Below are positions 25,020 to 35,969 of a stretch of 64,000 bases of DNA, in pieces (the stretch's first letter is position 1; every line of letters starts with the position of its first letter). Below the pieces are notes generated by a model, which was given only the letters and a program-made list of their open reading frames with translations, was not told where the DNA came from and did not search any database. The stretch is from Tachypleus tridentatus (taxonomy: Eukaryota; Arthropoda; Merostomata; Xiphosura; Limulidae), in the NCBI RefSeq assembly GCF_004210375.1, contig NC_134833.1, positions 149,412,127 through 149,476,126 of the forward strand. Direction: 5' to 3'. The position numbers and the translations under genes are program-made.

Positions 25020-26068
25020 AGGTCCCAGTCTGTGTTACACTGAATGAAAAATAATACCACAGTTATTTATAAGAAACACCAGGTTTCTGTCATACAGATT
25101 TACGTAACACAGAACTATCACCTTGTTATAAAAGAGTTCTAGTAGCTTAAAAAAAATAAAATGCTGTCTTCATGATTTACAACTTTACGATTCTGCCTTA
25201 GAATTTCTCTGGTTTCACGGAGTATCTGACGTGTTGGTTTATCCTGCTGTTGTCGGTAGAGAAGGGTTTTTGTGAACTGACAGACCGAATGTTTCTACTG
25301 GCCATAAGTGGGCAGCTTCATCCCACAGAGAGTTAAAATCTCCTGGGGGTTCATGTTTTCAGTTCTCTCGTTGTTGTTACTATACAAGTTTCTACCACCA
25401 ACTCTTTTTCAGGACCAGGGTCATGACACTTAAACTGCCAGGTATTTGTTTTATTCTTATTTGTAACGGTAGTATCCCTCGTAATGGAATCTTCAATGAT
25501 TCAAACTAGACACATGTAAGTAGCTAGACAGCTTATGAATAATTAAGTCCTTTTATCCCAAGTTTCTAATAAGAAACTAAACACTCTGTTCCTGTTAACG
25601 TTACTGAATCTACGTCATATATCTTTGTGAACATTTCTCATTTAATACTAGATTTACTTCTGTTACATGTTTTACTTAATTTACTTCTTTTACATGTTTT
25701 ACTTATACTTATAACAAGCTTTTTTCAAACTTTACAAACGTATTTAGGTAACTGAGATAAGCGAGTTTTGTTCAATGTTATGGCTTAGAATACCAAGTTT
25801 TGCCCAGTACCATATATCACATAAACATTTTTTCTCCCGCATATTCCATAGCTTACATAAGGCATGTTTTATCTAATGCCATATTCTATCCGTGGGAGTT
25901 TAATATTATTCACGTATAGACATAATATGACATCTTTCTAAGATGGTTACATTTGTTTGCACTGTTGCATTATTACTGATACAACGTATCTCTAGTTATT
26001 ATTATCTTGCTGGAAATTTGTGTTTAGTTACTGGCTGAATATTGTTCTCTATATATCGCTTATCTAAG
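25020..26068. other. Unannotated DNA upstream of a candidate exon
   Basis: No array or SINE. A weak exon-like stretch (acceptor near 25472, donor at 25517) was too short to call. Confidence 0.45.
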
Positions 26069-26170
26069 AACCACATAAACAAAGTTGGATGGATATACCA
26101 AGCTTCTGAGAAAGTTGCCAGAAGACCAAAGACAGTTTTAAATATACGAGATGTAACTGGTGAAATTCCC
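26069..26170 (+). CDS. Candidate internal exon, unrecognised gene
   Basis: A 102-nt stretch has an acceptor ('atcgcttatctaag') and a consensus donor (CCC|GTAAGT at 26171), phase 0 at both ends, and 34 uninterrupted codons. The peptide includes NHINKVGWIYQASEK and RRPKTVLNIRDVTGEIP. Its composition (Trp, charged and hydrophobic residues alternating) looks protein-like and unlike the flanking AT-rich DNA. Neither the domain nor a neighbouring exon is recognised. An open minus-strand frame across the same bases lacks comparable splice signals. This is the best of the single-exon candidates. Confidence 0.4.
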
Positions 26171-26644
26171 GTAAGTGATCTGTTTCAATGATAAGTAAAA
26201 CAAAGTTGAGAAAAACAAACGTGTTTTTGTTGCTTTCATCTGTCATACTATGTTGTAGTCTACATACATATTGTGAGTGGCTTACGACAGTACAAGTTAA
26301 GCGTCCCTTACGTTACGTCGTTTTAGTGTCTACTGACTGACGAACAGGCACTACTTTATAGTGGAGCGAATAGATAAAATAAGTAACATGCGTTGACGGC
26401 ATTCGTCCAGATCTTTAGCTTTAAAATCCCTCAAACCTACCGCTGGCCAACGAGGGAGAGAATTGTGTTTGATTTATAATGTATAAAAAGAAACCGCATG
26501 AATGTTTCTTCCAGGTGGCGTTGTTTTTACTAGTATTGACGTTTTTACACCATTGATATTTTAGCTTCGATCATGTTTATATAGGAGTTAGAGTCGTAGT
26601 AGCTGATACTCAAAACATTTGTCATAAACAGATGAGCAGAAATA
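26171..26644. other. Unannotated DNA
   Basis: If the exon before it is real this is the start of its intron. No other feature is supported. Confidence 0.4.
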
Positions 26645-27300
26645 ACCCTGTCAGCTGTGTGTATACCTGTAAACAGAACGGTACAAAAACCCAGTGTGTA
26701 TACCTGTAAACAGTACGATACAAATACCCTGTCGTCAGTGTGTATACCTGTAAACAGTACGGTACAAATACCCTGTCGTCAGTGTGTATAGCTGTAAACA
26801 GTACGGTACAAAAACCCTGTCGTCAGTGTGTATACCTGTAAACAGAACGGTACAAAAACCCTGTCGTCAGTGTGTATACCTGTAAACAGAACGGTACAAA
26901 AACCCTGTCGTCAGTATGCATACCTGTAAACAGAACGGTACAAAAACTCTGTCGTCAGTATGTATACCTGTAAACAGAACGGTACAAATACCCTGTCGTC
27001 AGTATGTATACCTGTAAACAGAACGGTACAAAAACTCTGTCGTCAGTATGTATAGCTGTAAACAGTATGGTACAAATACCCTGTCGTCTGTGTGTATACC
27101 TGTAAACAGCACGTTACAAAAACTCTGTCGTCAGTGTGTATACCTGTAAACAGCACGTTACAAAAACTCTGTCGTCAGTGTGTATAGCTGTAAACAGTAT
27201 GGTACAAAAACCCTGTCGTCAGTGTGGATACCTGTAAACAGTATGGTACAAATACCCTGTCGTCAGTGTGTATTCCTATAAACAGTTAAACAAGAACCTG
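26645..27300. repeat. 44-bp tandem repeat, about 15 copies
   Basis: The unit contains 'ccctgtcgtcagtgtgtata' and 'cctgtaaacagaacggtaca'. Decayed units continue to about 27410. Confidence 0.93.
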
Positions 27301-27432
27301 TCGTCCGTTTGTATATGTGTAAATAATTAAAAAGGAACTTGTCATCAGTGTGTACACGTGTAAACAATTGAGTAAAAATGTTATCTTCCTTATGTATGTC
27401 TATAAACAGTTATGTAGTTTGAAGGTTATATT

Positions 27433-27735
27433 TCTGTATTTCTCAAGAAACTAAGTTAATGCGATACCTTTGCTAAGGGATTAAGTGTCATTGGTACAGA
27501 ATTACCTGAGGACCGTGGTGTAGCAGCTCATATCTGTTTCTCAAGAAACTAAGTTAACACGATACCTTTGCGAAGGGATTAAGTGTCATTGGTACAGAAT
27601 TACCTTAGGACCGTGGTGTAGCAGCTCATATCTGTTTCTCAAGAAACTAAGTTGACACGATACCTTTGCTAAGGGATTAAGTGTCAATGGTACAGAATTG
27701 CCTTAGGACCGTGGTGTAGCAGCTCATATCTGTTC
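27433..27735. repeat. 98-bp tandem repeat, three copies
   Basis: Three copies of a 98-bp unit containing 'tctcaagaaactaagttaat', 'gctaagggattaagtgtcat' and 'ggaccgtggtgtagcagctc'. One frame of the first copies reads protein-like, but the third copy has a stop and the period is not a multiple of three. 27736-28190 holds only AT-rich DNA. Confidence 0.93.
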
Positions 27736-28189
27736 CTTTTTCAATTGTCTTAAGTTTTGTCAGCTTTTTCACAACTCTTTGCTGGTTCCATTCCTAACCT
27801 GTCCATAATCGGAAAAAGTGTAAAAACGTTCCTAAAACTACAGTTTCTCACGCACCTTCCTTGAAAAGAAATTTATAAAAACTGACAGACACGTTAAAAA
27901 CTAACACAACTGCACAGTTTAATTTTATTATTAGTTTTATTAGTAATAGTTCGTCAGTTTTGTAATTATTTTTCTTACTAAGCTTACTATTATATTATAT
28001 TATAGTATTTTTTTTTCATTTGATAAATGAAAAAAGACAGTTAAACAGCCTTACATAAGAATTTTTTTAAAAGTGTGAAGTGTAATGGAATTGACAAATT
28101 AAACTGTTTAAAGAGAGTCAGTCCATATGACACAACCCAGCTATACGAACTGGAGATTAAAAGAGGGAACAGTGAATAGAGACCGGCTT

Positions 28190-28765
28190 TTAAAAATATA
28201 CAGACATTCAATACCGAATTAAAACTATACAGACACTCAATACCGGATTAAACTTATACAGGCACCCAGAACTAGCTTTCAAAAATATACAGGTACTCAG
28301 TACGAGCTTTTAAGAATTTACAGACTCTTAATACTGGCTTTTAAGAATATACAGACACTCAGTACTGGCTTTTAAATAAAAGTTACAGACACTCAGTACT
28401 AGCTTTTAAAAATATACAGACACTCAATACCGGATTAAAAATATACAGACAATCAGTACTAGCTTTTAAAACTATACAGACACTCAATACCGGATTAAAC
28501 TTATACAGGCACTCAGAACTGGCTTTTAAAAATATACAGACACTTAATACTCGCTTTTAGAAATATACAGATATTCAGCACTGGCTTTTAAAAATTTACA
28601 GACACTCAGTACTAGCTTTTAAAAATATACAGACACTCAATACCGGATTAAACATATACAGGTACTCAGTACCGGCTATTAAAAATATACAGACACTCAG
28701 TGCTAGCTTTTAAACATCTACAGACACTTAGTACTGGCTTTTAAAATTTTACAGACACTTAGTAC
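28190..28765. repeat. ~31-bp tandem repeat
   Basis: About 18 units of 29-32 bp, 'tatacagacactcagtactg' then 'gcttttaaaaa'. A second unit type has 'caataccggattaaa'. Moderately diverged. Confidence 0.9.
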
Positions 28766-29010
28766 TGTTGAAAACCAGTAGAATTTCATCCCAACTTTGA
28801 TTCCATACCTTTTCGACTGATATAAGACATAAACAGTTGATATAAAACAAAATAATTTGTACAAATAACACAATTTTTACTTTTTCTTGTTCCTGGACAG
28901 AAAGTGTTATTTCCCCATTGCTTGTGCCTAAAGTAAATGGAAAAGACCTATTTTTATCTTCAAACTTTGCTTTCGTGACCTGGGTAATGAAATTTTCAAA
29001 TTTACCCATT

Positions 29011-29023
29011 TTCCAGAACATTC
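29011..29023 (+). promoter_or_regulatory. Isolated three-unit heat-shock element
   Basis: TTCcaGAAcaTTC is a perfect three-unit HSE (alternating nGAAn and nTTCn at 5-bp spacing), the recognition site of heat shock factor. It lies 25 bp upstream of, but out of 5-bp register with, the long array at 29049-29136. Confidence 0.6.
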
Positions 29024-29048
29024 CAGGTAGATTCAGGTAGCTGATGGA

Positions 29049-29136
29049 GAATTTTCTCGAACTTACAAGAATTTTCTAGAATGTTGTAGAACTTATGAGA
29101 ATGTCCAAGAACCTTTTAGAATTTTCTAGAACCTTC
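29049..29136 (+). promoter_or_regulatory. 18-unit heat-shock element array
   Basis: Eighteen consecutive pentamer units stay in perfect 5-bp register: GAA at 29049, 29059, 29069 and so on to 29129 (nine of nine exact), alternating with TTC-type units at 29054, 29064 and so on to 29134. Four of the nine TTC units are exact (29054, 29074, 29124, 29134); the other five are TAC, TTG, TAT, TCC and TTT. HSF trimers bind three adjacent units, so this could seat several trimers. The array ends 8 bp before a TATA run and about 40 bp before an initiator, the usual position for heat-shock promoters. An alternative is a decayed 10-bp tandem repeat that happens to have this form. Confidence 0.7.
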
Positions 29137-29144
29137 CATAATAA

Positions 29145-29181
29145 TATATATATACAGGGGCTCACTACTCACCACATCAGT
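29145..29181 (+). promoter_or_regulatory. TATA box and arthropod-type initiator
   Basis: A TATATATATA run (29145-29154) precedes TCAGT (29177-29181), the arthropod initiator. Taking the A at 29179 as +1 puts the TATA run at about -34 to -25, which is correct spacing. The first ATG of the downstream pseudogene is at 29233, giving a leader of about 54 nt. Confidence 0.6.
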
Positions 29182-29232
29182 TTAGTTCTAGCTGCCTAAG
29201 TGAATACACAGATCTATCTGATTTTATCAGAG

Positions 29233-30132
29233 ATGGCATCAAGAAGCTGCAAGCATTCTCCAGACGCATTCTGCTGTGTATGTGGCCAATTTATCAAGAC
29301 AAGAGCGAAAAAGTACTCTGTGACAGCATCTGCTAAAAATGTATGAAGCCTACAAGGCATATTTCGACATGCCTTTCGGGGATCAAGATAAACCCTGGAC
29401 ACCTCATTTTATTTGCGAGCACTGAAAAAAAACTGTAGAAGGTAAGACGGACAATTTTTGCTTGTTTGAATAGTAAAATTTATATTATACAAATTTTAGA
29501 CCTTTTAAAATGTAAACATCTTTTACTTTTTTTAATTTCCAATAGTATAGAAAAAAATATCACATATAAAATATTTTGCATGAACCTCTTACACATTAGT
29601 TGTGGATGAAATAAATTTATTCTTCATAATAATAATTTTATTTTTCTCTTTTGCAAGATGGTACAGAGGGGAAAAGAGAGCCATGAAGTTCGCTATTCCA
29701 AGAACTTGGTGTGAACCCACTGACCACTCAAGCAATTGCTACTTCTACATGGTAGACCCTTCCAAACGTCGGACTGGCAAGAATGCATCTACTATTATGT
29801 ATCCCGACCTTCCATCATCCATCGCCCCAGTGCCACACTGCCCTGAGATGCCTCTACCCACTCCGCCAAAGAGAAAGCAGCCATCCTCAGAAGAGAACAG
29901 CAAATCAGAAGAGGAGGAAGACGTTGAAGATCCTGATTACAATGTCAGAGGTGCAGCTGGTGAGAGAAACCCATACTACCCCAACCAAAGAGACATCAAT
30001 GACTTGATCAGAGATCTTGGTTTAACAAAGTCGAATGCCGAGCTTTTGACATCTAGGCTCAAGGAGTGGGATTTGTTAGATGAAAGTGATTTACATTACA
30101 GTCGCAAATCTCGAAAAACTACTCACTTCTAA
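29233..30132 (+). pseudogene. Degraded copy of a multicopy arthropod gene of unknown function
   Basis: Exon 1 (29233-29441) opens MASRSCKHSPDAFCCVCG, a Cys/His-rich start. An extra A in the run at 29335-29339 shifts the frame, and a TGA at 29423 replaces a codon after CEH. A donor (G|GTAAGA) follows at 29442. The intron ends near 29657, where the only AG leaves the frame one base short, as if the acceptor had been mutated. Exon 2 is open to a TAA at 30130-30132: WYRGEKRAMKFAIPRTW, an acidic stretch (EEEEDVEDPDYN), then DLGLTKSNAELL. From memory of the family, full copies in arthropods run several hundred residues, and the ending SRKSRKTTHF belongs to their far C terminus. Here it follows LLDES directly, so the middle appears deleted. 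Function is unknown. It sits under the heat-shock-type promoter at 29049-29181. Confidence 0.75.
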
Positions 30133-30455
30133 ACATTTTTGTATAACTTAGTTTTATTCAGACCTTATGTAAATGAAAATGTGCAAATTTTACATAGAAA
30201 ATAGGTTAATCTCTAAATTTCATTATCCAGGTCACAACAGCAAAGTTTGATGGGAAAAATGTCCATTTTTTGTACTTTTACAACATAAGTAATTAAGAAA
30301 TAACACATACTATCCAGGAACAAACTTTGTGTTATACAGCATTATGGTTCAAACTGATTGGATAAATATTGGTATATGCTTGAAATTAGGTTATTCTATT
30401 GTTATTCGCACACCATGCATTTGAATGTAAACATTTTACGTTGATTACAAGAGCA

Positions 30456-30461
30456 AATAAA
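30456..30461 (+). terminator. Polyadenylation signal of the pseudogene
   Basis: AATAAA lies about 325 bp after the stop at 30132 in unique sequence with no other array. It is a plausible 3' end signal for the transcript. Confidence 0.4.
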
Positions 30462-30522
30462 CTGTCCACCAAATTTGTCTGTATTGATTAAGCTATTTAA
30501 CTCCATGAGATACGCAGGTGTA

Positions 30523-30535
30523 GAAGGTTCTGGAA
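30523..30535 (+). promoter_or_regulatory. Second isolated heat-shock element
   Basis: GAAggTTCtgGAA is an exact three-unit HSE about 60 bp after the presumed polyadenylation signal. It has no clear TATA or initiator nearby. It may be fortuitous or part of the same repeated unit. Confidence 0.4.
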
Positions 30536-30727
30536 AGTAACCGAAGAAACAAACATGTATTTTCCTGAGTGTTGGTAAAGTGGCTGCGTGTACGCGTTAG
30601 TTAAAAACACCCATTTATTTAAAAAAAATATACCAGAATTTATACTTTGAGTGTCTAAAATTACGTAAGAAATTTACACGGGCGGAAAGTGAGCTGTCAT
30701 CTACCATCACTGGCGGGAAAGTGAGAA

Positions 30728-30858
30728 TTTTGTTTGTTTGTTTGTAATTAAGCACAAAGCTACACAATGTGCTATCTGTGCTCTGCCCATAACGGGTATC
30801 GAAACCCGGGTTTTAGTGGTGTGAGTCTGCAGACATACCGCTGTGCTATTGATGGGGG
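30728..30858 (-). repeat. SINE family B, near full length
   Basis: Reverse-oriented: GTTTGTTTGTTTG tail complement, 'aagctacacaatgtgctatc', 'gggtatcgaaacccgggttt' (box B), 'gtctgcagacataccgctgt' (box A), ending 'gatggggg'. This is the best-preserved copy of family B. In sense orientation the anticodon-loop position reads about TCAC/TAC, so the tRNA source is unclear. Confidence 0.92.
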
Positions 30859-31144
30859 AAAGCGTGAAAGGTGATGGTTATTGTTCACTTTACATTGTAT
30901 TTAAATATTGCATGGCGCCATTTTGTGTCCAGTCTCTGTCATTGGTTTCTTGAGAGTTGAGGTTCTGCGAAACATGGGCAACATGCAGTGATAACATTCG
31001 TAAATAGTGTCCCCTCGGTTCGTGTCTGTTCAAGTTCTGAACAACTCAAAAGAATAACAACAAACCGTAATAAATATTCTCCAGTAACTGTGCGCAGATA
31101 ACACGATTTGTGCTTTAACGCAAAACTAAAGAATGGACGATATC

Positions 31145-31460
31145 TCATGACGGCTGGTATGGGTATTAGCACTTTTACTAATAAAGTACAGAACAACTTT
31201 TTTGACTTTCTTAGGTAATCTTCAGGCTAACAAAGACAGTGTTAGCAAACTTTGCCATGACGATTATACGAGAAGTGTAAGTCTGTTGTGTACTACGTTA
31301 TCTGTTTCAGTTTACGCTACAGTTAACTGCACACTTTTAAACTGTCTTTCTTAACCTGAAGATAAAATAAGAAGGTCCAAACGTTTTTCTGTGCTTTATT
31401 TTAATTTAAAAGTTTCAATACCCACACGAGCTGTCTTGAGATACATTTTTACTTCAAATG
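31145..31460. mobile_element. Head-to-head pair of Penelope-like terminal repeats
   Basis: The left copy (about 31145-31235, reverse) has 'ggctggtatgggtattagca', 'actaataaagtacagaacaa' and 'taggtaatcttcagg'. The right copy (about 31358-31460, forward) has 'cctgaagataaaataagaag', 'gtccaaacgtttttct' and 'tacttcaaatgggtttctcg'. The arrangement matches the pair at 15497-15735, with a longer spacer of about 120 bp. Confidence 0.6.
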
Positions 31461-31477
31461 GGTTTCTCGTCATCATA

Positions 31478-31545
31478 AACAATGGACTATCTGCATTGTG
31501 CTCATTTACGGTATTGAACGCCGATTTTAGCCCTCTAGGTAGCTG
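31478..31545 (-). repeat. SINE family B fragment
   Basis: 'aacaatggactatctgcatt' then 'cggtattgaacgccgatttt' matches the middle of family B in reverse. It abuts the Penelope-like repeat. Confidence 0.55.
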
Positions 31546-31574
31546 ATGAGTCATCAGCAGGATGTACCTTAAAA

Positions 31575-31850
31575 CAAACTTAAACTTGGTAAATCTATAT
31601 TACTACAAATCAAACTTTAAAACAAACTTGGTAAATCTATACTGATACAAATCAAACTATAAAATAAATGTGGTAAATCTATACTACTACAAATTAAATT
31701 TTAAAATAAACTTGGTAAATTTATACTGCTGCAAATGAAACTTTAAAAAAGAAACTTGGTAAATCTGTACTGATACAAATCAAAGCTTAAAACTAAACTT
31801 GGTAAACCTATATTGCTATAACATAAATGTAAAACAAGTGCCATTTAAAA
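31575..31850. repeat. ~42-bp tandem repeat
   Basis: About six units with 'ggtaaatctatactgataca' and 'aatcaaactttaaaacaaac'. Decayed related sequence continues to about 32290. Confidence 0.85.
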
Positions 31851-32299
31851 CCATTTTTTGACTGTATGCTGCTGCAATAAATCTTAAAGCAAACTTGATT
31901 GGCTCGAGAAATTTACATGAAACGTGATTGGCTCTATAATGTTATCTTTAAAAGAAATTTCATTGATATGTCATACTACAATATTGTCTTTATATTGGGA
32001 TAAGTATATACTGCTACAACGTGTGATATAAATCAGAAGTGAAGTGACTCGATACTCTTACGACGTGCGATATAAACCAGAACTACAGTTTCTACACACT
32101 GATAGAAGCTGTGGATTAAACCGAATTATAGTTGATAATATAAGGTTAATATAATATAAAACCGCTACAAGGTTTTCTTTAAACCAAAACATTCACGACT
32201 ACTTAGTGGTACCTAGTTCGCTCTGATCCAAAACTACAGAAACTATATACAACCAGAAATACTTCTCTAATCCGAACTTTTACTACTCATATATTGCTG

Positions 32300-32930
32300 T
32301 AAAGTGTGCTTAGTCCAAACTATAGTGAATAAATACTGCTACACGTTACGTTTTAAACTAAAGGTATGGTAGTAGCTAAATACTGCTACACGTTACGTTT
32401 TAAACTAAAGGTGCAGTAGTAGCTAAATACTGCTACACGTTACGTTTTAAACTAAAGGTACAGTAGCAGCTAAATACTGCTACACGTTACGTTTTAAACT
32501 AAAGGTACAGTAGTAGCTAAATACTGCTTCCAGGTGTGATTTAAAGTGAAAGCTATAGTGACTATACGCTACTACAAGGTGTTTTAAACCAAACCTACAG
32601 AGGCTACATGGTGCCACAAGGTGTGTTTTACACCAAAACTACAGTAACTATATAATGATATAAAGTGCGCATCAAACTAAACCTACAGTGCCTATATGGT
32701 GCTACAGTGTGAGTTTTAAACCAAACCTACAAGGGATATATGGTGTTACAAGGTGTGTTTTAAACCAAACCTACAAGGGATATATGGTGTTATCTATTTT
32801 AAACGAAAAGTAAAATGGCTATAACTTGCTGCAAGGTGCGCTGTAATCCAAAACTACAGAGGCTACATGGTGCTGTAAGGACTGATTTCAACTAAAACAA
32901 CAGTAATTATATACTGTTACAATTTCTATA
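32300..32930. repeat. ~47-bp tandem repeat with diverged flank
   Basis: Four near-identical units (about 32330-32530) contain 'aatactgctacacgttacgt' and 'tttaaactaaaggtacagta'. Diverged relatives follow with 'aaaccaaacctacaagggat' to about 32930. Confidence 0.85.
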
Positions 32931-32934
32931 TAGA

Positions 32935-35640
32935 AAACATAGAGTAAGTAGTTTAATATAGTAAATTATAGATTCTATATAGTTATATATAGACATAAAA
33001 TAAGTAGTTTAATATAGTAGATTATAGATTCTATATAGTTATATATTGACATAAAATAAGTAGTTTAATATAGTAAATTGTAGTTTCTATTTAGTTATAT
33101 ATAGATATATAGAATAAATAGTATATGATACTAAAGTATAGTTTATATATACTTATATATAGGTACATGGAGTAAGTAGTTTCATAGAGTAAATTATAGA
33201 TTCTATATCGTTATATAAAGATATATGAAGTAAGTAGTTTAATATAGTAAGGTATAGATTCCATATCGTTGTACATAGATGTAAATTATAGTAAATATAG
33301 TAAATTATAGTTTTTAAATAGAGTAAGTACTTTAATATTGTGAATTATTTTTATGTATAGTTATTTATAGATAGAGTAAATTGTTTAATATAGTAGATTA
33401 TATTTCTGTATAGTTATATATAGAAATATAGGAGTTGTATATAGTGTATTATAGTTAGTATTCAGTTTTATATATATATACAAAGTAAGTTGTTTAAAAA
33501 GTATATAGTAGTTTCTATACAGTTATATACAGATATATAAATTAAGTGGATTATTTAATATAGAAAGTTATAGTTTGTACTTAGTTTTATATGCATATAT
33601 ATAGGAAGTGAGTATGTTGTTTAATACAGTAAATTATAGATTATTTATAGTTATATATAAGTGTGTAGAGTAGGGTTGTTTTGTAAAATATAATTTCTGT
33701 ATAGTTATATAGAGCAAGTAGTTTAAAGTAATAAATTATAGCTTCAATGTAGTTATATATAAATGTATAGAGTAAGTTGTTTAATATAGTAAATTATAGT
33801 TTGTATTTAGTTTTTTTATACATATATACAATATAAGTAAATTAATACAGTAAATTATAGTTTCTATATAGTCATATATAAATATATAAAGTAAGTAGTT
33901 CAATATAGTAAATTATAATTTCTATATACTTATATATAGATATATAGAATGAGAAATCATATGTAGTAAATTATAGTTTATATGTGGTTATACATAGATA
34001 TATAGAGTAAGTAGCTTACTATAGTAAATTATAGTTTCTTTATAGTTATATATAGATATACAGAGTAAGTAGTTTAAAATAGCAAATTATCGTTTCGATA
34101 TAGTTATATATATATATATAAAGTAAATACTGTAACAGAGTAAATTATAGTTTCTATGTAGTTATGTATAGATATATAGAGTAAGTAGTTTAATATACTA
34201 AATTATAGATTATGTATATGAATATATAAAAAAGTAGTGTAAGTAGTTTATTATAGCAAATTATACTTTATATAGTTATATAGAGTTAGTATTTTTATAT
34301 TTATATTATAGTTTTTATATAGTTATATAGAGTTAGTACTTTTATATTTATATTATAGTTTTTATATAGTTATACAGAGTTAGTACTTTTATATTTATAT
34401 TATAGTTTTTATATAGTTATATAGAGTTAGTACTTTTATATTTATATTATACTTTATATAGTTATATAGAGTTAGTACTTTTATATTTATATTATAGTTT
34501 TTATATAGTTATATAGAGTTAGTACTTTTATATTTATATTATAGTTTTTATATAGTTATATAGAGTAATTAGTTTACTATACTAAATTAGAATTTATATA
34601 CACTAATATATAGATATATACATATTAAGTAGTTTAATATCGTAAATTATACTTTCTGTATAGTTATATAGAGTAAGTAGTTTTATATAGTAAATTATAC
34701 TTTATAGTTATTTATATCGAGATATATACATTAAGTAGTTTAATAGAGAAAATTATAATTTTATACAGTTGTATATATATATATAGAGTGAGGAGAATAA
34801 TATTGTAAATTATAGTTTCTATGCAATTATACATAGGTATATAGACTAAGTAGTTTAATATCGTAAGTTATAGCTTATATTTAGGTTTATATATATATAC
34901 AGAGTAAGTAATTTAAAAAGTGAATTATAGTTTCAATAGAGGAATATATAGATATATAGATTAAGTATGTTAATTAACATAGCAAATTATAATTTGTATT
35001 TAGTTAAAAATATATAGAGAAAAAGTAGTTTAATATAGTAAGTTATAGTTTATACCAAGTTATATATAAATGTGTAGAGTAAGTAGTTTTATTTAGTGAG
35101 TTATAGTTTCTGTATAGTTATATATAAACGTGTAGAGTAAGTAGTTTTATTTAGTGAGTTATAGCTCTGCATAGTTATATATAGATATGTAGAGTAAGTA
35201 GTTTTATTTAGTGAGTTATAGTTTCTGTATAGTTATATATAGATATGTAGAGTAAGTAGTTTTATTTAGTGAGTTATAGTTTCTGTATAGTTATATATAG
35301 ATATGCAGAGTAAGTAGTTTTATTTAGTGAGTTATAGTTTCTGTATAGTTATATATAGATATGTAGAGTAAGTAGTTTTATTTAGTGAGTTATAGTTTCT
35401 GTATAGTTATATATAGATATGTAGAGTAAGTAGTTTTATTTAGTGAGTTATAGTTTCTGTATAGTTATATATAGATATGTAGAGTAAGTAGTTTTATTTA
35501 GTGAGTTATAGTTTCTGTATAGTTATATATAGATATGTAGAGTAAGTAGTTTTATTTAGTGAGTTATAGTTTCTGTATAGTTATATATAGATATGTAGAG
35601 TAAGTAGTTTTATTTAGTGGGTTATAGTTTCTGATCTCTC
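32935..35640. repeat. AT-rich ~58-bp array, part 1
   Basis: The basic unit is 'tatagttatatatagatata', 'tagagtaagtagtttaatat', 'agtaaattatagtttcta'. Most copies are diverged. Two blocks are homogeneous: 34260-34570 (a 47-bp derivative with 'gagttagtacttttatattt') and 35060-35630 (58-bp units with 'agtagttttatttagtgagt'). Confidence 0.93.
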
Positions 35641-35691
35641 TCTTTCTCTAAACTAAACCCCTGCCACGTTAGTTTGTTTTATACTAAATTA

Positions 35692-35966
35692 TGGGGCCCA
35701 GCATGGCCAAGCGTGTTAAGGCGTGCGACTCGTAACCTGAGGGTTGCGGGTTCGCATTCCGTCGCGCCAAACATGCTCGCCCTTTCAGCCGTGTGGGCGT
35801 TATAATGTAACAATCAATCACACTATTCGTTGGTAAAAGAGTAGACATAGAGTTGGCGGTGGGTGGTGATGAATAGCTGCCTTCCCTCTAGTCTTACACT
35901 ACTAAATTAGGACGGCTAACACAGATAGCCATCGAGTAGCTTTATACGAAATTCAAACAAACAAAC
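35692..35966 (+). repeat. SINE family A, full length, inside the AT-rich array
   Basis: Full copy from 'ggcccagcatggccaagcgt' to the ACAAACAAAC tail. It separates part 1 of the AT-rich array from part 2 and so is younger than the array. A CT-rich stretch (35636-35675) lies between the array and the SINE. Confidence 0.95.
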
Positions 35967-35969
35967 TAT

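Noticed and set aside
27433..27735. Duplicated protein-coding exon in the 98-bp repeat
   Set aside because: One frame reads protein-like in the first copies but the third copy has a stop, the period is not a multiple of three and no splice donor fits.
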